A stretch of 64,000 bases of DNA from assembly GCF_050467285.1 (NCBI RefSeq), contig NZ_JBCMUN010000016.1:62001-126000 (forward strand), read 5' to 3'. This document shows positions 1 through 8,794 of this stretch, one piece after another (positions within the stretch are counted from its first letter, which is position 1; every line of letters starts with the position of its first letter). The translations under genes and the position numbers were made by a program. Source of the stretch: Paenibacillus_E oryzisoli_A. GTDB taxonomy: Bacteria; Bacillota; Bacilli; Paenibacillales; NBRC-103111. The notes under the pieces were generated by a model. The model was not told the DNA's origin and made no database searches. It worked only from the letters and a program-made list of their open reading frames with translations.

Positions 1-197
1 CGCCTAGAGGCGGAACGAGATGACCCTATTCAGGCTCTGAGCCGTCCTTTTTGCGAAAAATGCCACAAATAGCGCACTCTCGATCCCTTTATCGCCCAAA
101 TGGGCCCAATTCGTGCAAATAGCGTCACTATGCTCCTCTTCCGCTGACTCTGCTGAACAAATATATGATGCTGCATCGCATGGCCGCTCCTATCTCG
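1..197. other. Intergenic left edge with short repeated motif
   Basis: No gene is visible here. An AATAG-type motif occurs at 68-80 and 118-131 on the plus strand (both read AAATAGCG followed by a CACT/CTAT-like half), and a similar motif in reverse orientation lies at 19-30. Their centres are about 51 bp apart. This resembles the palindrome arrays elsewhere in the window but is too degenerate and too close to the window edge to assign to a family. Confidence 0.35.
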
Positions 198-3100
198 CTA
201 TCTCTCAAACCGGAACCAGCCAAAATCGAACTGGCTGCCAGGCAAGAATACGAAGATCACGCTCTGTTCACCCGTTACTCGCTCTATCTCAAAAACCCGC
301 TCCTCATAACCATCGGACCCGGTAAACTCAATCACTTGATTGCTGTCCCCGGCGCTCCCCGAAAACCGGAGGTGAATCGTATTCTGCGCAATCGGCGAGC
401 CGCCGCAGACGACCAGTTTCGTCGCCCCTTCGCTTCCGAAATCCATGCCGCCAAACACCAGCGACACGTTGTTGCCGATGCCCTCGACACATGTGCCACT
501 CCGAGTGAATGTATCGCCGTACAGCTGGTCGCACACTGCAGCGTGGTTCACCTCGTACGCCCGGCTCACCTTCTCGAAGGAGAAGCCTTTGATATGCACC
601 TTCTTCTGGAGCACAAAGCACAAAGACGTAATGCCAGTCAACCGCCTCGAGAGGCGATAGGTCTCCTCCTGGTACACATTCCACCTGGATGGCTTCTGGT
701 AGATGACATCCGCCAACAGCTCGCTGCCGGCTTCGTCCGGCATGCCTTCCCAAATCTGCAGCGCATACGGCTCGCCGGTAAGCGCGAAGATCGGCAGCGT
801 AATCCGGTCGGAGCCGTACGCGCCGAAGTCGATGCCCCGGAAGCCAACTTGCGTCTCTCCGTCCCGACTGGTGGCCACGCCGCGCTCATTGCCGTTGCCG
901 ACATCCCCCTTGCTGTAGTCATACAGCCCGGCGGAAATGAACCCATACGGGTCCTTGTACGCCGTGCCCAGCCCCGTCGCCGTAAACTCCAGCTGCGAGA
1001 TCAGCTTCGTTTTGGCCGTGCCGTTTCGGCTCGTGCACCGGAGCCGGAACTCGCCGTCGCCCAGCGCGATCAGCTTCGCTTCGCCTCCGCTCGCTTCCAC
1101 GCGGGCTAGATTCGACGCGATCCCCGCGTCGTTCACGACGCTCCACTCCACGTCCGTGTAGGATGTGTTCGCAGGGTACAGGCGCGCCTGCACGGTCATC
1201 CCCCTCCGCTCAGCGTCAAACTGCTGGCCCATCGGGGAGACGATTTCGATTTTGCGCACGGGAATCTCGCGCAGAGCACCTGTCACAACCGGCTGCGCCT
1301 GATTGCTCGTCGCAGCCGACACACCTTGCACCGCGTCCCTCCACAGCACTTCCTCTGCAATTCCTCGCAACGCAGGTCCTCCGGTGGCAGCTTTCCCCGG
1401 CTCAGCAGCCCGCACCTCGAACGTCAGCACCTGCGGCGCCAGCCCTTCGGAGGTCACTTCCACCCGTACGGTGCCGGGCTCCAACCTCGCGCCGATCAGC
1501 GCCATCAGCTTGCCGCTGAACAATCTGCGGCTTACGCCCTTGTACGCGTCATAGTCCGTGCTGTCGCCGTTGTCGAGGCCCAGCAGCCGGCCGGCGCCCG
1601 TTACCTCGACCTGCACCCGGTTCGTCGCGTTCTCCACCGGGTTGCCGTCCCGATCCGCCATCGCGATTTCGACGAACATCAAATCCTCGCCGTCCGCGAC
1701 CAGCCCCGCCTTATCCGGTGTCAGCCGAATCTCGTGCGCATCACCGAACGAGTGCTGTACGGCCGTCGCGATGACGCGCCCCGCTTCATCGTAAGCGAGC
1801 GCTTTAAGCTCCCCCGGTTCGTACGGGAGCTTCCACCAACCGACCAGCTGGCTGCCATGCCTATGGTCAATATCGAACGTGCCGACGGTCACGCCGTTCA
1901 ACTGCAATTCGATCTTCGGCGCATTTGAGCAGACGCGAACGTCGATCACTTCCCCCGGATTCCAGTCCCAATACGGAAAAATATGCACCATCGGTTTCGC
2001 CCGGTAATCCGTCCACGCAGACTGATAGATGTAGTACGAATCCTTCTGAAACGTCGCCGTATCGATCTGGCCGAGATAGGCATTCTTCGTATGATAAGGG
2101 GTTGGCTCCCCGATGTAGTCAAACCCGGTCCAAATAAACTGTCCCAGCGAAAAAGGCGCCTCCCGCTCGGCGATTATGCAAGCTTCGACAGATTTCGCAC
2201 CCCAGCTAGTCGTGCTGTTGCCCAGCGCTGAGCACTGCTCGTCGTCATCGGCAAGAATGGACCGCTCGAACGGGAAGCGGTAAATGCCCCGGCTCTGCAC
2301 AAGCGAAGCCGTCTCACTGCCATAGATCACCCAGTCCGGGTGCTCCTCGTGATGCTTGTGATAGTACTTCTCAGCGTAGTTGTAGCCGGCAATCTTGACG
2401 ATGTCCGCACACAACTGCGCATTCTCCCACGGCATATAGTTCGAGCCGATTGTGACCCGGCCGTTCCCCTTCGGATCGTGCTTCATCACTTCGGCCGCCA
2501 GCATCCGGGTGATCTCCTGCCCTCGGCCATCTGCATGTGTATCGTAAATTTCATTGCCGATGCTCCACAGGATCAGGCTCGGGTGATTGCGGTCCCGCCG
2601 GATCCAGCTTGCTACATCCCGCTGCGCCCACGCCTTAAAAAACCTCGCATAATCGTACGTCGTCTTCGCTCTCTCCCACATATCGAACGCTTCCGAGACG
2701 ATCAGGAAGCCCATCTCATCCGCGAGCTCCATAAATGCCTTCGCGTGCATATTGTGGGCGGTTCGAATTGCATTGACACCCATTTCCTTCAAAATCTGGA
2801 ATCGCCTGCGGAGCGCCGCCAAGTTAAAAGCTGCGCCGAGCGCACCCAGGTCGTGATGTTCACAGACGCCGTTCAGCTTCATGCGCGTGCCATTCAAATA
2901 AAAACCCGTCTGCGGGTCGAGCACGACCTCCCGGAACCCCACGTTCTGCTCGATGCATTCCACGAGCACTTGCTCTCCATCTGCGCCAGCAACCCGCAGC
3001 TCCGTCACGAGCCGATATAAATTCGGCTCGTCGGGGCTCCAAACGCGCGCACCCTCCACCTCAAGCATCTGACTGAGCTTCGCGCAGCCTGCTTCATCCC

Positions 3101-3743
3101 CGCCTCTTGCCTTCGCAGCCACAACTAGCTCCGCGCCACTTGCCATCGTAGCCGCAGCCTGCTCTGTCACAGCTGCCACCGGCTCGCCCCCGTACAGCAG
3201 CGTCTGAGTCACCCAGCCGTCCTGACGAAGGCTTAGCTCCGTCTCCACCGAAAGCTCCCAGCGCTCGCCCTTCCGAACCGCTGCTGCATAAATGCCATGC
3301 GTCGGGATATACTCTTGCCCACGCGTGATCAGCCACACATCCCGGTAAATGCCAGCACCCGAGTACCACCGGCTGTTCGGACTTTGGTGGACAACCTTCA
3401 CTATGACCTCGTTATCACCCTCCACCAACGCATCCGTTATGTCATGCTCAAAAGCCGAATACCCATACTTCCATTCGCCAACAAAACGCCCGTTCACGTA
3501 GACGGAACTATCCATGTAGACGCCGTCAAAGCTCAGCAGCACCCGGCGACCCAAATCCGCCGCCGCCCAGACCAGCGTTTTGCGGTACCAGCCGATGCTG
3601 TTCTCGTAGAGGTTGCTTGTATCGTAGATCAGCCAATCGTGCGGCAAATCCACCGGCTCGAACGGGAGCCTGGACCAATCCGTCAGCTCCAGCCCGCTTT
3701 TTGCAAATGTCCATCCGTCCATCCAGCGTACCTTCGTATTCAT
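198..3743 (-). CDS. Glycoside hydrolase family 2 protein (beta-galactosidase-like)
   Basis: This is a large GH2 enzyme of about 1181 residues, expected to hydrolyse a beta-linked sugar. The order is a jelly-roll sugar-binding domain, an Ig-like domain and a TIM barrel. The acid/base Glu lies in WSIGNEI (about residue 398) and the nucleophile Glu in YGSETAS (about residue 477). Beyond the barrel come Ig-like domains of the DUF4982 type and a C-terminal beta-rich region that looks CBM6-like. No signal peptide is seen, so it is probably cytoplasmic and acts on imported oligosaccharide. The start at 3743 is preferred because GGGAGGG lies just upstream of it; an in-frame start at 3788 lacks that. 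It is the last gene of the importer operon. The exact substrate is unknown. Confidence 0.9.
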   Translation of the reverse strand: MNTKVRWMDGWTFAKSGLELTDWSRLPFEPVDLPHDWLIYDTSNLYENSIGWYRKTLVWAAADLGRRVLLSFDGVYMDSSVYVNGRFVGEWKYGYSAFEHDITDALVEGDNEVIVKVVHQSPNSRWYSGAGIYRDVWLITRGQEYIPTHGIYAAAVRKGERWELSVETELSLRQDGWVTQTLLYGGEPVAAVTEQAAATMASGAELVVAAKARGGDEAGCAKLSQMLEVEGARVWSPDEPNLYRLVTELRVAGADGEQVLVECIEQNVGFREVVLDPQTGFYLNGTRMKLNGVCEHHDLGALGAAFNLAALRRRFQILKEMGVNAIRTAHNMHAKAFMELADEMGFLIVSEAFDMWERAKTTYDYARFFKAWAQRDVASWIRRDRNHPSLILWSIGNEIYDTHADGRGQEITRMLAAEVMKHDPKGNGRVTIGSNYMPWENAQLCADIVKIAGYNYAEKYYHKHHEEHPDWVIYGSETASLVQSRGIYRFPFERSILADDDEQCSALGNSTTSWGAKSVEACIIAEREAPFSLGQFIWTGFDYIGEPTPYHTKNAYLGQIDTATFQKDSYYIYQSAWTDYRAKPMVHIFPYWDWNPGEVIDVRVCSNAPKIELQLNGVTVGTFDIDHRHGSQLVGWWKLPYEPGELKALAYDEAGRVIATAVQHSFGDAHEIRLTPDKAGLVADGEDLMFVEIAMADRDGNPVENATNRVQVEVTGAGRLLGLDNGDSTDYDAYKGVSRRLFSGKLMALIGARLEPGTVRVEVTSEGLAPQVLTFEVRAAEPGKAATGGPALRGIAEEVLWRDAVQGVSAATSNQAQPVVTGALREIPVRKIEIVSPMGQQFDAERRGMTVQARLYPANTSYTDVEWSVVNDAGIASNLARVEASGGEAKLIALGDGEFRLRCTSRNGTAKTKLISQLEFTATGLGTAYKDPYGFISAGLYDYSKGDVGNGNERGVATSRDGETQVGFRGIDFGAYGSDRITLPIFALTGEPYALQIWEGMPDEAGSELLADVIYQKPSRWNVYQEETYRLSRRLTGITSLCFVLQKKVHIKGFSFEKVSRAYEVNHAAVCDQLYGDTFTRSGTCVEGIGNNVSLVFGGMDFGSEGATKLVVCGGSPIAQNTIHLRFSGSAGDSNQVIEFTGSDGYEERVFEIERVTGEQSVIFVFLPGSQFDFGWFRFER

Positions 3744-3883
3744 GCCTTTCCCTCCCTGACATACGTTCTCTCTGCTTGCAGCCTTCATCTATATGCACTC
3801 CCGGCCTCGACCACGAGTTATGTTCAACGTTAAATGTCAGGACCTGCGGCAAGAAAGCTTGCCGCAGATCCCCTGATTCATGA

Positions 3884-5542
3884 TTAATAGCCAAGCATGC
3901 CTTTCGTTTTGCCAAAAATATCGTTCGCCATCTTCACATAACGTGAAGCGCCGAGCGATTCGACTTGCGCCGTGTACGTATTCCAATCGGTTGCAATGTT
4001 CGCTTGCCCTGTAATGAATTTGAGAGTCATGGTATTGACATAATCCATCAGCGGTTTGGAGATCAAGTTCATTTGTTCGCTTTCATCCGGTGTGCCCATA
4101 ATCGGCGGCGCCAGCGTTCTCGCTTTACGCAGCGTCAGGATCCGGTTGTTGTAATCTTTTTCACCATCGGTCATTTTCGACATTTTCAGCTTCGCAGAGC
4201 CGCCGTAAGCGAACACCCCGCCGCCGAAGCCAAAGTCTACGTTAAGTTTCTTAGGCGCTGTCGGGTTGATGCCGTTGTACGTAACGTCCGGCTTTAAGGC
4301 AATGTTGCCGCTTGCGTCTTTGGTGTACGTTTCGCCTTCAACACCCCACAGGCTGAGCGTTTGGCCTTCATCCGAGTACCAGAGCCAGTCGACGAAACGG
4401 AGCATTTCGATAAACTTGTCTTTGCCCAATTTGTCCAGCGCATTCTTGGAGATCATGATGCCGTTCTCGAGACGGGACGTTTCGATTTGCAGCATGCCCT
4501 TCGGCCCGCCCGGTTGTACGATCATGTACAGGTCAGCGCCCGGCGCTTGCATTTTCGTTTTAAAATCAGACATCAGCTGGTAGTTCGCATTGATCACATA
4601 CGTGTCGCCTTTGAAAAACTTGGCTTGCGCCGTTTTATCATCCTGCGTGAACGACTCCGGATCGAGGATGCCGTCTTTGACCAGCTTGTTGAAGTAGGTT
4701 ACATAGTCTTTAAAATCGTTCGTTGCATCGGCAAACTCGAATTGCTTCGTCTGCTCGTTGAAACGCGTGCCGTTGGAAAGGCCCCAGCCGTCGCCGCCCG
4801 TTACGCCATATTGGATCGCTGCGATGTTCAGCGCCGATTTGCCGTTGAACTCGTCGGACCAGACGTATTTGGCGCCGGTGAACGCCTTCACTTTTTTCAG
4901 CGCTTCATAGAAGTCTTCATACGTCCATTTGCCTTCCAGCCCTTTGACGTCAACGCCCGCTTTCTCAAAAATATCTTTCCGAATGACATAGGAGTACCCG
5001 CCGCCGGCGACTTCCCACATGCCTGGAAGCACGTAGTATTTGCCGTCGGATTTCAGCTTGGCACGAAGATCTTTATCCATACCCCAGTCTTTCACGGCTT
5101 TCATATAGTTCGGCATATATTGCACCCAGTCGCTAATAGGCACAATCTGACCGCCGGCCACGAACGGGGATTCGTCATACGTTTTGGGAATAATGAAAGG
5201 CGCGTCCCCGCTGTTAACCAGCAGTGACTTCTTGTTCTCATACTCGGTGCGGGCCGTAATGTTCAGGTCAAACGTGACATTCGTTTTCTCCTGGATCGAA
5301 CTCCAAAGACGCCAATCCTTCTTGTTCGGGTAGTTCTCGTGATCGCTGTACATCATCGAATACGATACGGGCTCATTGGCGTGGAACGTCTTGCCTTCAC
5401 CAAATGTGTAGTTCAGCGCTTGGCCTGTGTCGGCATTGCTGCCCGGCGTCGGGGACGCGGATTGATCGTCTGAACATGCTGCGGTTGCGACCGCTATCGT
5501 AAGAGCCATGGCGATTCCTAAAGCTTTTTTTGTCTTTTTCAT
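3884..5542 (-). CDS. Extracellular solute-binding lipoprotein of a sugar ABC importer (LplA-like)
   Basis: This 552-residue protein begins with a lipoprotein signal peptide (MKKTKKALGIAMAL) and a lipobox ending ATAAC, so it should be anchored outside the membrane. Its length and sequence fit the long family-1 solute-binding proteins of the LplA type that deliver oligosaccharides to CUT1 importers. It lies directly downstream of the two permease genes and upstream of the GH2 gene, so it should capture the substrate of that enzyme. The ligand cannot be read from sequence. No ATPase gene is nearby. Confidence 0.9.
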   Translation of the reverse strand: MKKTKKALGIAMALTIAVATAACSDDQSASPTPGSNADTGQALNYTFGEGKTFHANEPVSYSMMYSDHENYPNKKDWRLWSSIQEKTNVTFDLNITARTEYENKKSLLVNSGDAPFIIPKTYDESPFVAGGQIVPISDWVQYMPNYMKAVKDWGMDKDLRAKLKSDGKYYVLPGMWEVAGGGYSYVIRKDIFEKAGVDVKGLEGKWTYEDFYEALKKVKAFTGAKYVWSDEFNGKSALNIAAIQYGVTGGDGWGLSNGTRFNEQTKQFEFADATNDFKDYVTYFNKLVKDGILDPESFTQDDKTAQAKFFKGDTYVINANYQLMSDFKTKMQAPGADLYMIVQPGGPKGMLQIETSRLENGIMISKNALDKLGKDKFIEMLRFVDWLWYSDEGQTLSLWGVEGETYTKDASGNIALKPDVTYNGINPTAPKKLNVDFGFGGGVFAYGGSAKLKMSKMTDGEKDYNNRILTLRKARTLAPPIMGTPDESEQMNLISKPLMDYVNTMTLKFITGQANIATDWNTYTAQVESLGASRYVKMANDIFGKTKGMLGY

Positions 5543-5646
5543 ATTTCCACCCTTTCATTTGTTTGTGTATATAGCAGACGGCTGCCATGTTCACGTTGCG
5601 CGCGTTCGGACCATAGCTGCAGCACAGTCTGAAATAACGGAGGAAA

Positions 5647-6516
5647 TTAACCTTTTACCGCACCAATCATCATGCCTTGCACAAAATACTTCTGAACGAA
5701 CGGGTAGATACAAATGATCGGCAGTGCCGTCAGCACCATTGCACAGGACTTGATCGTCGCTGCAATCTGGGCCGATACTTCAGCGTTAGCGCCGGGATCT
5801 GTGCCGAGCGAGCTGTCGATGATCTGTCTGAGATAGAGGGCGACAGGCCATTTCTCTTTCGTCTGCAGGAAGAGAGCGGGACCGAACCAGTTGTTCCAGA
5901 TGGCTACCATACTAAACAGTACCATCGTGGCCATAATCGGTTTGGATAACGGCAGCGTAATGCGGGCAAAAATCCCATAAACGCCAAGGCCGTCGACGGT
6001 CGCCGCTTCCTCCACTTCCTCCGGCAAAGAGGCAAAAAACGTTTTCATCAAAATCACGTTGAACGCGCTGATCGCGCCGGGAATAATAATCGCCCAGATG
6101 GTGTCCTTCATATGCAGCGTTTTGGCGACCAGAATATAGTTAGGAATTAACCCCCCGCCGAAATACATGGTGAACAGGACGAAGGGAATGACAGCTTTGT
6201 TAAGCCGCAATCTTTCCTTGGAAAGCGGATAAGACATAATAGCGGTTGCAGCAACGGAGATGATCGTCCCGACGACCGCATACAAGACCGTATTGCCGTA
6301 ATACCGGAAGAAATCCGGTTTGCCCAGCACGATGCGATAGGTTTTGTCGGTAAACTCGACCGGAAAAAACGTCACCTTCCCTGCATACACCGCAGCCTCG
6401 GAACTAAAGGACTGGGCGACTAGATAGAGAAACGGATACAGCGTCATTACGACGACGAGCGCCATAACGCAGGCATTGAACACTTGAAACACGCGATAGG
6501 ATGCTGACTCCTTCAC
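5647..6516 (-). CDS. Carbohydrate ABC transporter permease (LplC/MalG type)
   Basis: This is a 289-residue inner-membrane permease with about six membrane segments. The cytoplasmic EAA loop (EEAATVDGLG) that contacts the ATPase is present in the second half. It begins 15 bp after the stop of the partner permease, which indicates co-transcription. It should form a heterodimer with the upstream permease and receive sugar from the LplA-like lipoprotein. The family assignment is secure; the substrate is inferred only from the linked GH2 enzyme. Confidence 0.92.
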   Translation of the reverse strand: MKESASYRVFQVFNACVMALVVVMTLYPFLYLVAQSFSSEAAVYAGKVTFFPVEFTDKTYRIVLGKPDFFRYYGNTVLYAVVGTIISVAATAIMSYPLSKERLRLNKAVIPFVLFTMYFGGGLIPNYILVAKTLHMKDTIWAIIIPGAISAFNVILMKTFFASLPEEVEEAATVDGLGVYGIFARITLPLSKPIMATMVLFSMVAIWNNWFGPALFLQTKEKWPVALYLRQIIDSSLGTDPGANAEVSAQIAATIKSCAMVLTALPIICIYPFVQKYFVQGMMIGAVKG

Positions 6517-6531
6517 TTGACAAACCCTCCT

Positions 6532-7494
6532 TTACCACAAGCTCGATTTCGTCGTTTTCTTGGAAATATAGTTCGCCGTCGTGACGAGGATCAGTCCGAT
6601 GACCCCTTCGAACAAGCCGACTGCGGTTGCAAAGCTGAAGTTGCCGCCGGTAATCCCCATCCGGTATACGTAAGTGGAAATAACGTCAGCCGATTGATAC
6701 GTGAGCGGGTTGTATAGCAGCAAGATTTTCTCAAAATTGGAGCCCATGATACCGCCGATATCCAGGATGAGCAGTGTCATAATCGTCGGCAAAATACCCG
6801 GAATCGTCACGTGCCACGCAAGCCGCAGCCGGTTCGCCCCATCGACCCTGGCCGCTTCATACAAGTCGGTATTGATGCCAGTCATCGCCGCCAGGTAAAG
6901 GATCGTCCCCCAACCGAGTCCTTGCCAGATGCCGGAGGCCACGTAGATGGTCGGGAACCATTCCGGCAAGGAGATGAACGTGATTTTGGCCATGCCGAGA
7001 TGTGCAAGCAGCGTATTGATCGGACCGGTCATCGAGAGCAATTCCTTCGTCATCCCAGCGATAATGACCATCGAGATGAAGTGCGGCAGGTACGAGACCG
7101 TTTGAACGAATTTCTTGAGGCGAACTCGCCGCAGTTCATTCAGCAGCAGCGCAAAGATCAGCGTCAGCGGGAACCGCACGATCAGATACAGCACGCTTAG
7201 AGAGAGATTGTTGCGAAAAGCGCGCCAGAACGTCGGGTCCTTCATAAACATCCGGAAGTACTGCAGGCCAACCCATTCCGTGCCGAATAAATTCGTGCCG
7301 CCTCTGTATTTGCGGAAAGCGATTACATTTCCGAGCATCGGTACGTACTTGAAGATGATAAAATAAATAAGGGGAATAATCAGAAAGGAATACAATTTCC
7401 ACTCCTTCCGGATGTGCCTCAGCAGCGAGGTTTTGAGCGCCGTTTTTTTCTCGATCGCTACCGTGCCTACTATCGCCTGATGCTTGACTGACAT
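6532..7494 (-). CDS. Carbohydrate ABC transporter permease (LplB/MalF type)
   Basis: This is a 320-residue membrane permease, first gene of the importer operon. A basic N-terminal tail is followed by about six transmembrane segments, and the EAA loop reads EAARVDGANRL. It pairs with the next gene to form the translocation channel. The upstream region is shared with a divergent AraC-family gene and holds a palindrome and two direct repeats that may be control sites. Translation probably starts at the ATG at 7494, behind a modest purine-rich site. Confidence 0.92.
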   Translation of the reverse strand: MSVKHQAIVGTVAIEKKTALKTSLLRHIRKEWKLYSFLIIPLIYFIIFKYVPMLGNVIAFRKYRGGTNLFGTEWVGLQYFRMFMKDPTFWRAFRNNLSLSVLYLIVRFPLTLIFALLLNELRRVRLKKFVQTVSYLPHFISMVIIAGMTKELLSMTGPINTLLAHLGMAKITFISLPEWFPTIYVASGIWQGLGWGTILYLAAMTGINTDLYEAARVDGANRLRLAWHVTIPGILPTIMTLLILDIGGIMGSNFEKILLLYNPLTYQSADVISTYVYRMGITGGNFSFATAVGLFEGVIGLILVTTANYISKKTTKSSLW

Positions 7495-7587
7495 CGAACC
7501 ACCGCTTTCTTTTAAAATTAACCATCGTCCATAAACACAACATTGTTCGTGATCGCGCGTTCATTTTGGTCTTGAAGGTCCCGTGAA

Positions 7588-7604
7588 GCGGTTTCAGAAA
7601 CCGC
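7588..7604. promoter_or_regulatory. Perfect short palindrome in the importer leader
   Basis: GCGGTTTCAGAAACCGC is a perfect inverted repeat of 8-bp arms around one base. It sits between the first permease start (7494) and the direct repeats at 7647 and 7742, in the leader or promoter of the minus-strand operon. It could be an operator or an RNA hairpin; sequence alone does not decide. Confidence 0.4.
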
Positions 7605-7646
7605 ATACAAAGAGCAGTTCGGGAAAATCCCTCCATATAAACTGGT

Positions 7647-7758
7647 TATACTTGTATGACTAGCTAACTGTAAGATGGGGCAACGGCGCCTGTCTACTGG
7701 GAATTTTCACCTGCAATAATTAAACATTCATTTTCAGGATGTATACTTGTATGCCTAG
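7647..7758. promoter_or_regulatory. Two direct repeats in the divergent promoter region
   Basis: TATACTTGTATGACTAG (7647-7663) and TATACTTGTATGCCTAG (7742-7758) match at 16 of 17 positions and lie 95 bp apart start to start. AraC-family regulators usually bind asymmetric direct repeats, and the divergent neighbour is an AraC regulator, so these are candidate activator sites for the importer operon. That role is inference. Confidence 0.5.
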
Positions 7759-7902
7759 TATGAGCACCTGTCACTGATTATGATTTTACAAAAAGTCAGG
7801 CGATTTGGACATAGAGGAATACAAGAAAACTTGTAATTATTAAATATCTTTTTATCTTTTTTATTGTGGTATGATGGAAGTAGGTCTTTCGCCTCAAATA
7901 AA

Positions 7903-7916
7903 TGGAAGCGATTACA
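7903..7916 (+). promoter_or_regulatory. Candidate catabolite-responsive element (cre)
   Basis: TGGAAGCGATTACA resembles the CcpA site consensus TGWAANCGNTNWCA with one or two mismatches. It lies just upstream of the ribosome-binding site of the AraC gene, a plausible place for carbon-catabolite control. A candidate only. Confidence 0.4.
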
Positions 7917-7944
7917 AATTAATTTTTGGAGGCTGATCCTCTTC

Positions 7945-8757
7945 ATGGATTTTGAGCAGTTAGAATCCGTCGTGCCCGAGGTGTTCTTATTCGTCGATCG
8001 CCGCTGCTTTCCCGATTGGGAAATTATCCGGCAGGAGATCGATTTCTATGACCTGACGTTTATCATCGAGGGACGAGCCAACTATTACGTAAATGGTGAG
8101 AAAATCACCGTAGAAGCCGGGGACATGCTGTTCATCCCCGCCGGCAGCGTGCGCGAAGCGCACACGTTCAAGGAGGCCCCGATGCACTCCTATGCCTTCA
8201 ATTTTACGCTCATGCAGCCGGCCTCTGCGGGCGAGATTCGCTTTCCGTTCGACATTGTGACCAAACATCAAATGACGAGCGAAATCCTGAATTACATTCT
8301 GGAATTCAACCGGATCTGGAGCGGCATGCAGCCTGGGTACCGGATGTTTGCGCGCGGCATTTTCCACCTCATTCTGCACCGCTTGCTGGCCGTTTCGTTC
8401 CATCATTCCCCCATCACGCACTCGGACAGCCGGGTTGAAAAGGTGAAAGAGTTTGTTGTCGACCACTACAGCGAAGAGCTCGACCTGGCTACCGTAGCCA
8501 AAGTCGTTAACCTGCATCCCGTGTACCTCGGCAAGCTGTTCAAGACGAGCACCGGCTTCAGCGTGAAGCATTTCATTAATCTGGTGCGGATCAACAACGC
8601 GGAAATGATGCTGTCCGGCGGCGGGTTCTCCGTCTCCGATGCGGCCGAACGCTGCGGCTTCAAGGACATCAGCTATTTCAGCAACGTGTTCAGCGCTATC
8701 AAGGGCTACCCGCCGTCCAAAGCAAGCATGCAAAAAAGAGTGTCCCCGAGGCCGTGA
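7945..8757 (+). CDS. AraC-family transcriptional regulator
   Basis: This is a protein of about 270 residues with an N-terminal cupin-like sensing domain (GDMLFIPAGSVREAHTF near residue 70) and a C-terminal pair of helix-turn-helix motifs (LYLGKLFKTSTGFS-like and DISYFSNVFSAIKGYPPS-like) typical of AraC. I prefer the ATG at 7945, behind GGAGG at 7928, over an upstream in-frame ATG at 7864. It is divergent from the importer/GH2 operon and is the likely activator of it in response to the imported sugar. Confidence 0.88.
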   Translation: MDFEQLESVVPEVFLFVDRRCFPDWEIIRQEIDFYDLTFIIEGRANYYVNGEKITVEAGDMLFIPAGSVREAHTFKEAPMHSYAFNFTLMQPASAGEIRFPFDIVTKHQMTSEILNYILEFNRIWSGMQPGYRMFARGIFHLILHRLLAVSFHHSPITHSDSRVEKVKEFVVDHYSEELDLATVAKVVNLHPVYLGKLFKTSTGFSVKHFINLVRINNAEMMLSGGGFSVSDAAERCGFKDISYFSNVFSAIKGYPPSKASMQKRVSPRP

Positions 8758-8780
8758 GGCTGGTTGGGGCACTCTTTTTC
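8734..8780. terminator. Bidirectional terminator overlapping the AraC gene end
   Basis: An inverted repeat pairs AAGAGTG-T-CCCC with GGGG-C-ACTCTT and is followed by T5 on the plus strand, with an A6 run at its left edge. It overlaps the last codons of the AraC gene and lies before the convergent MATE gene end, so it can serve both. Confidence 0.75.
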
Positions 8781-8794
8781 TATGTGAAGTGAGG

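Noticed and set aside
4361..5227. Long plus-strand open frame of 288 codons
   Set aside because: It is antisense to the LplA-like lipoprotein gene, whose motifs and length are convincing.
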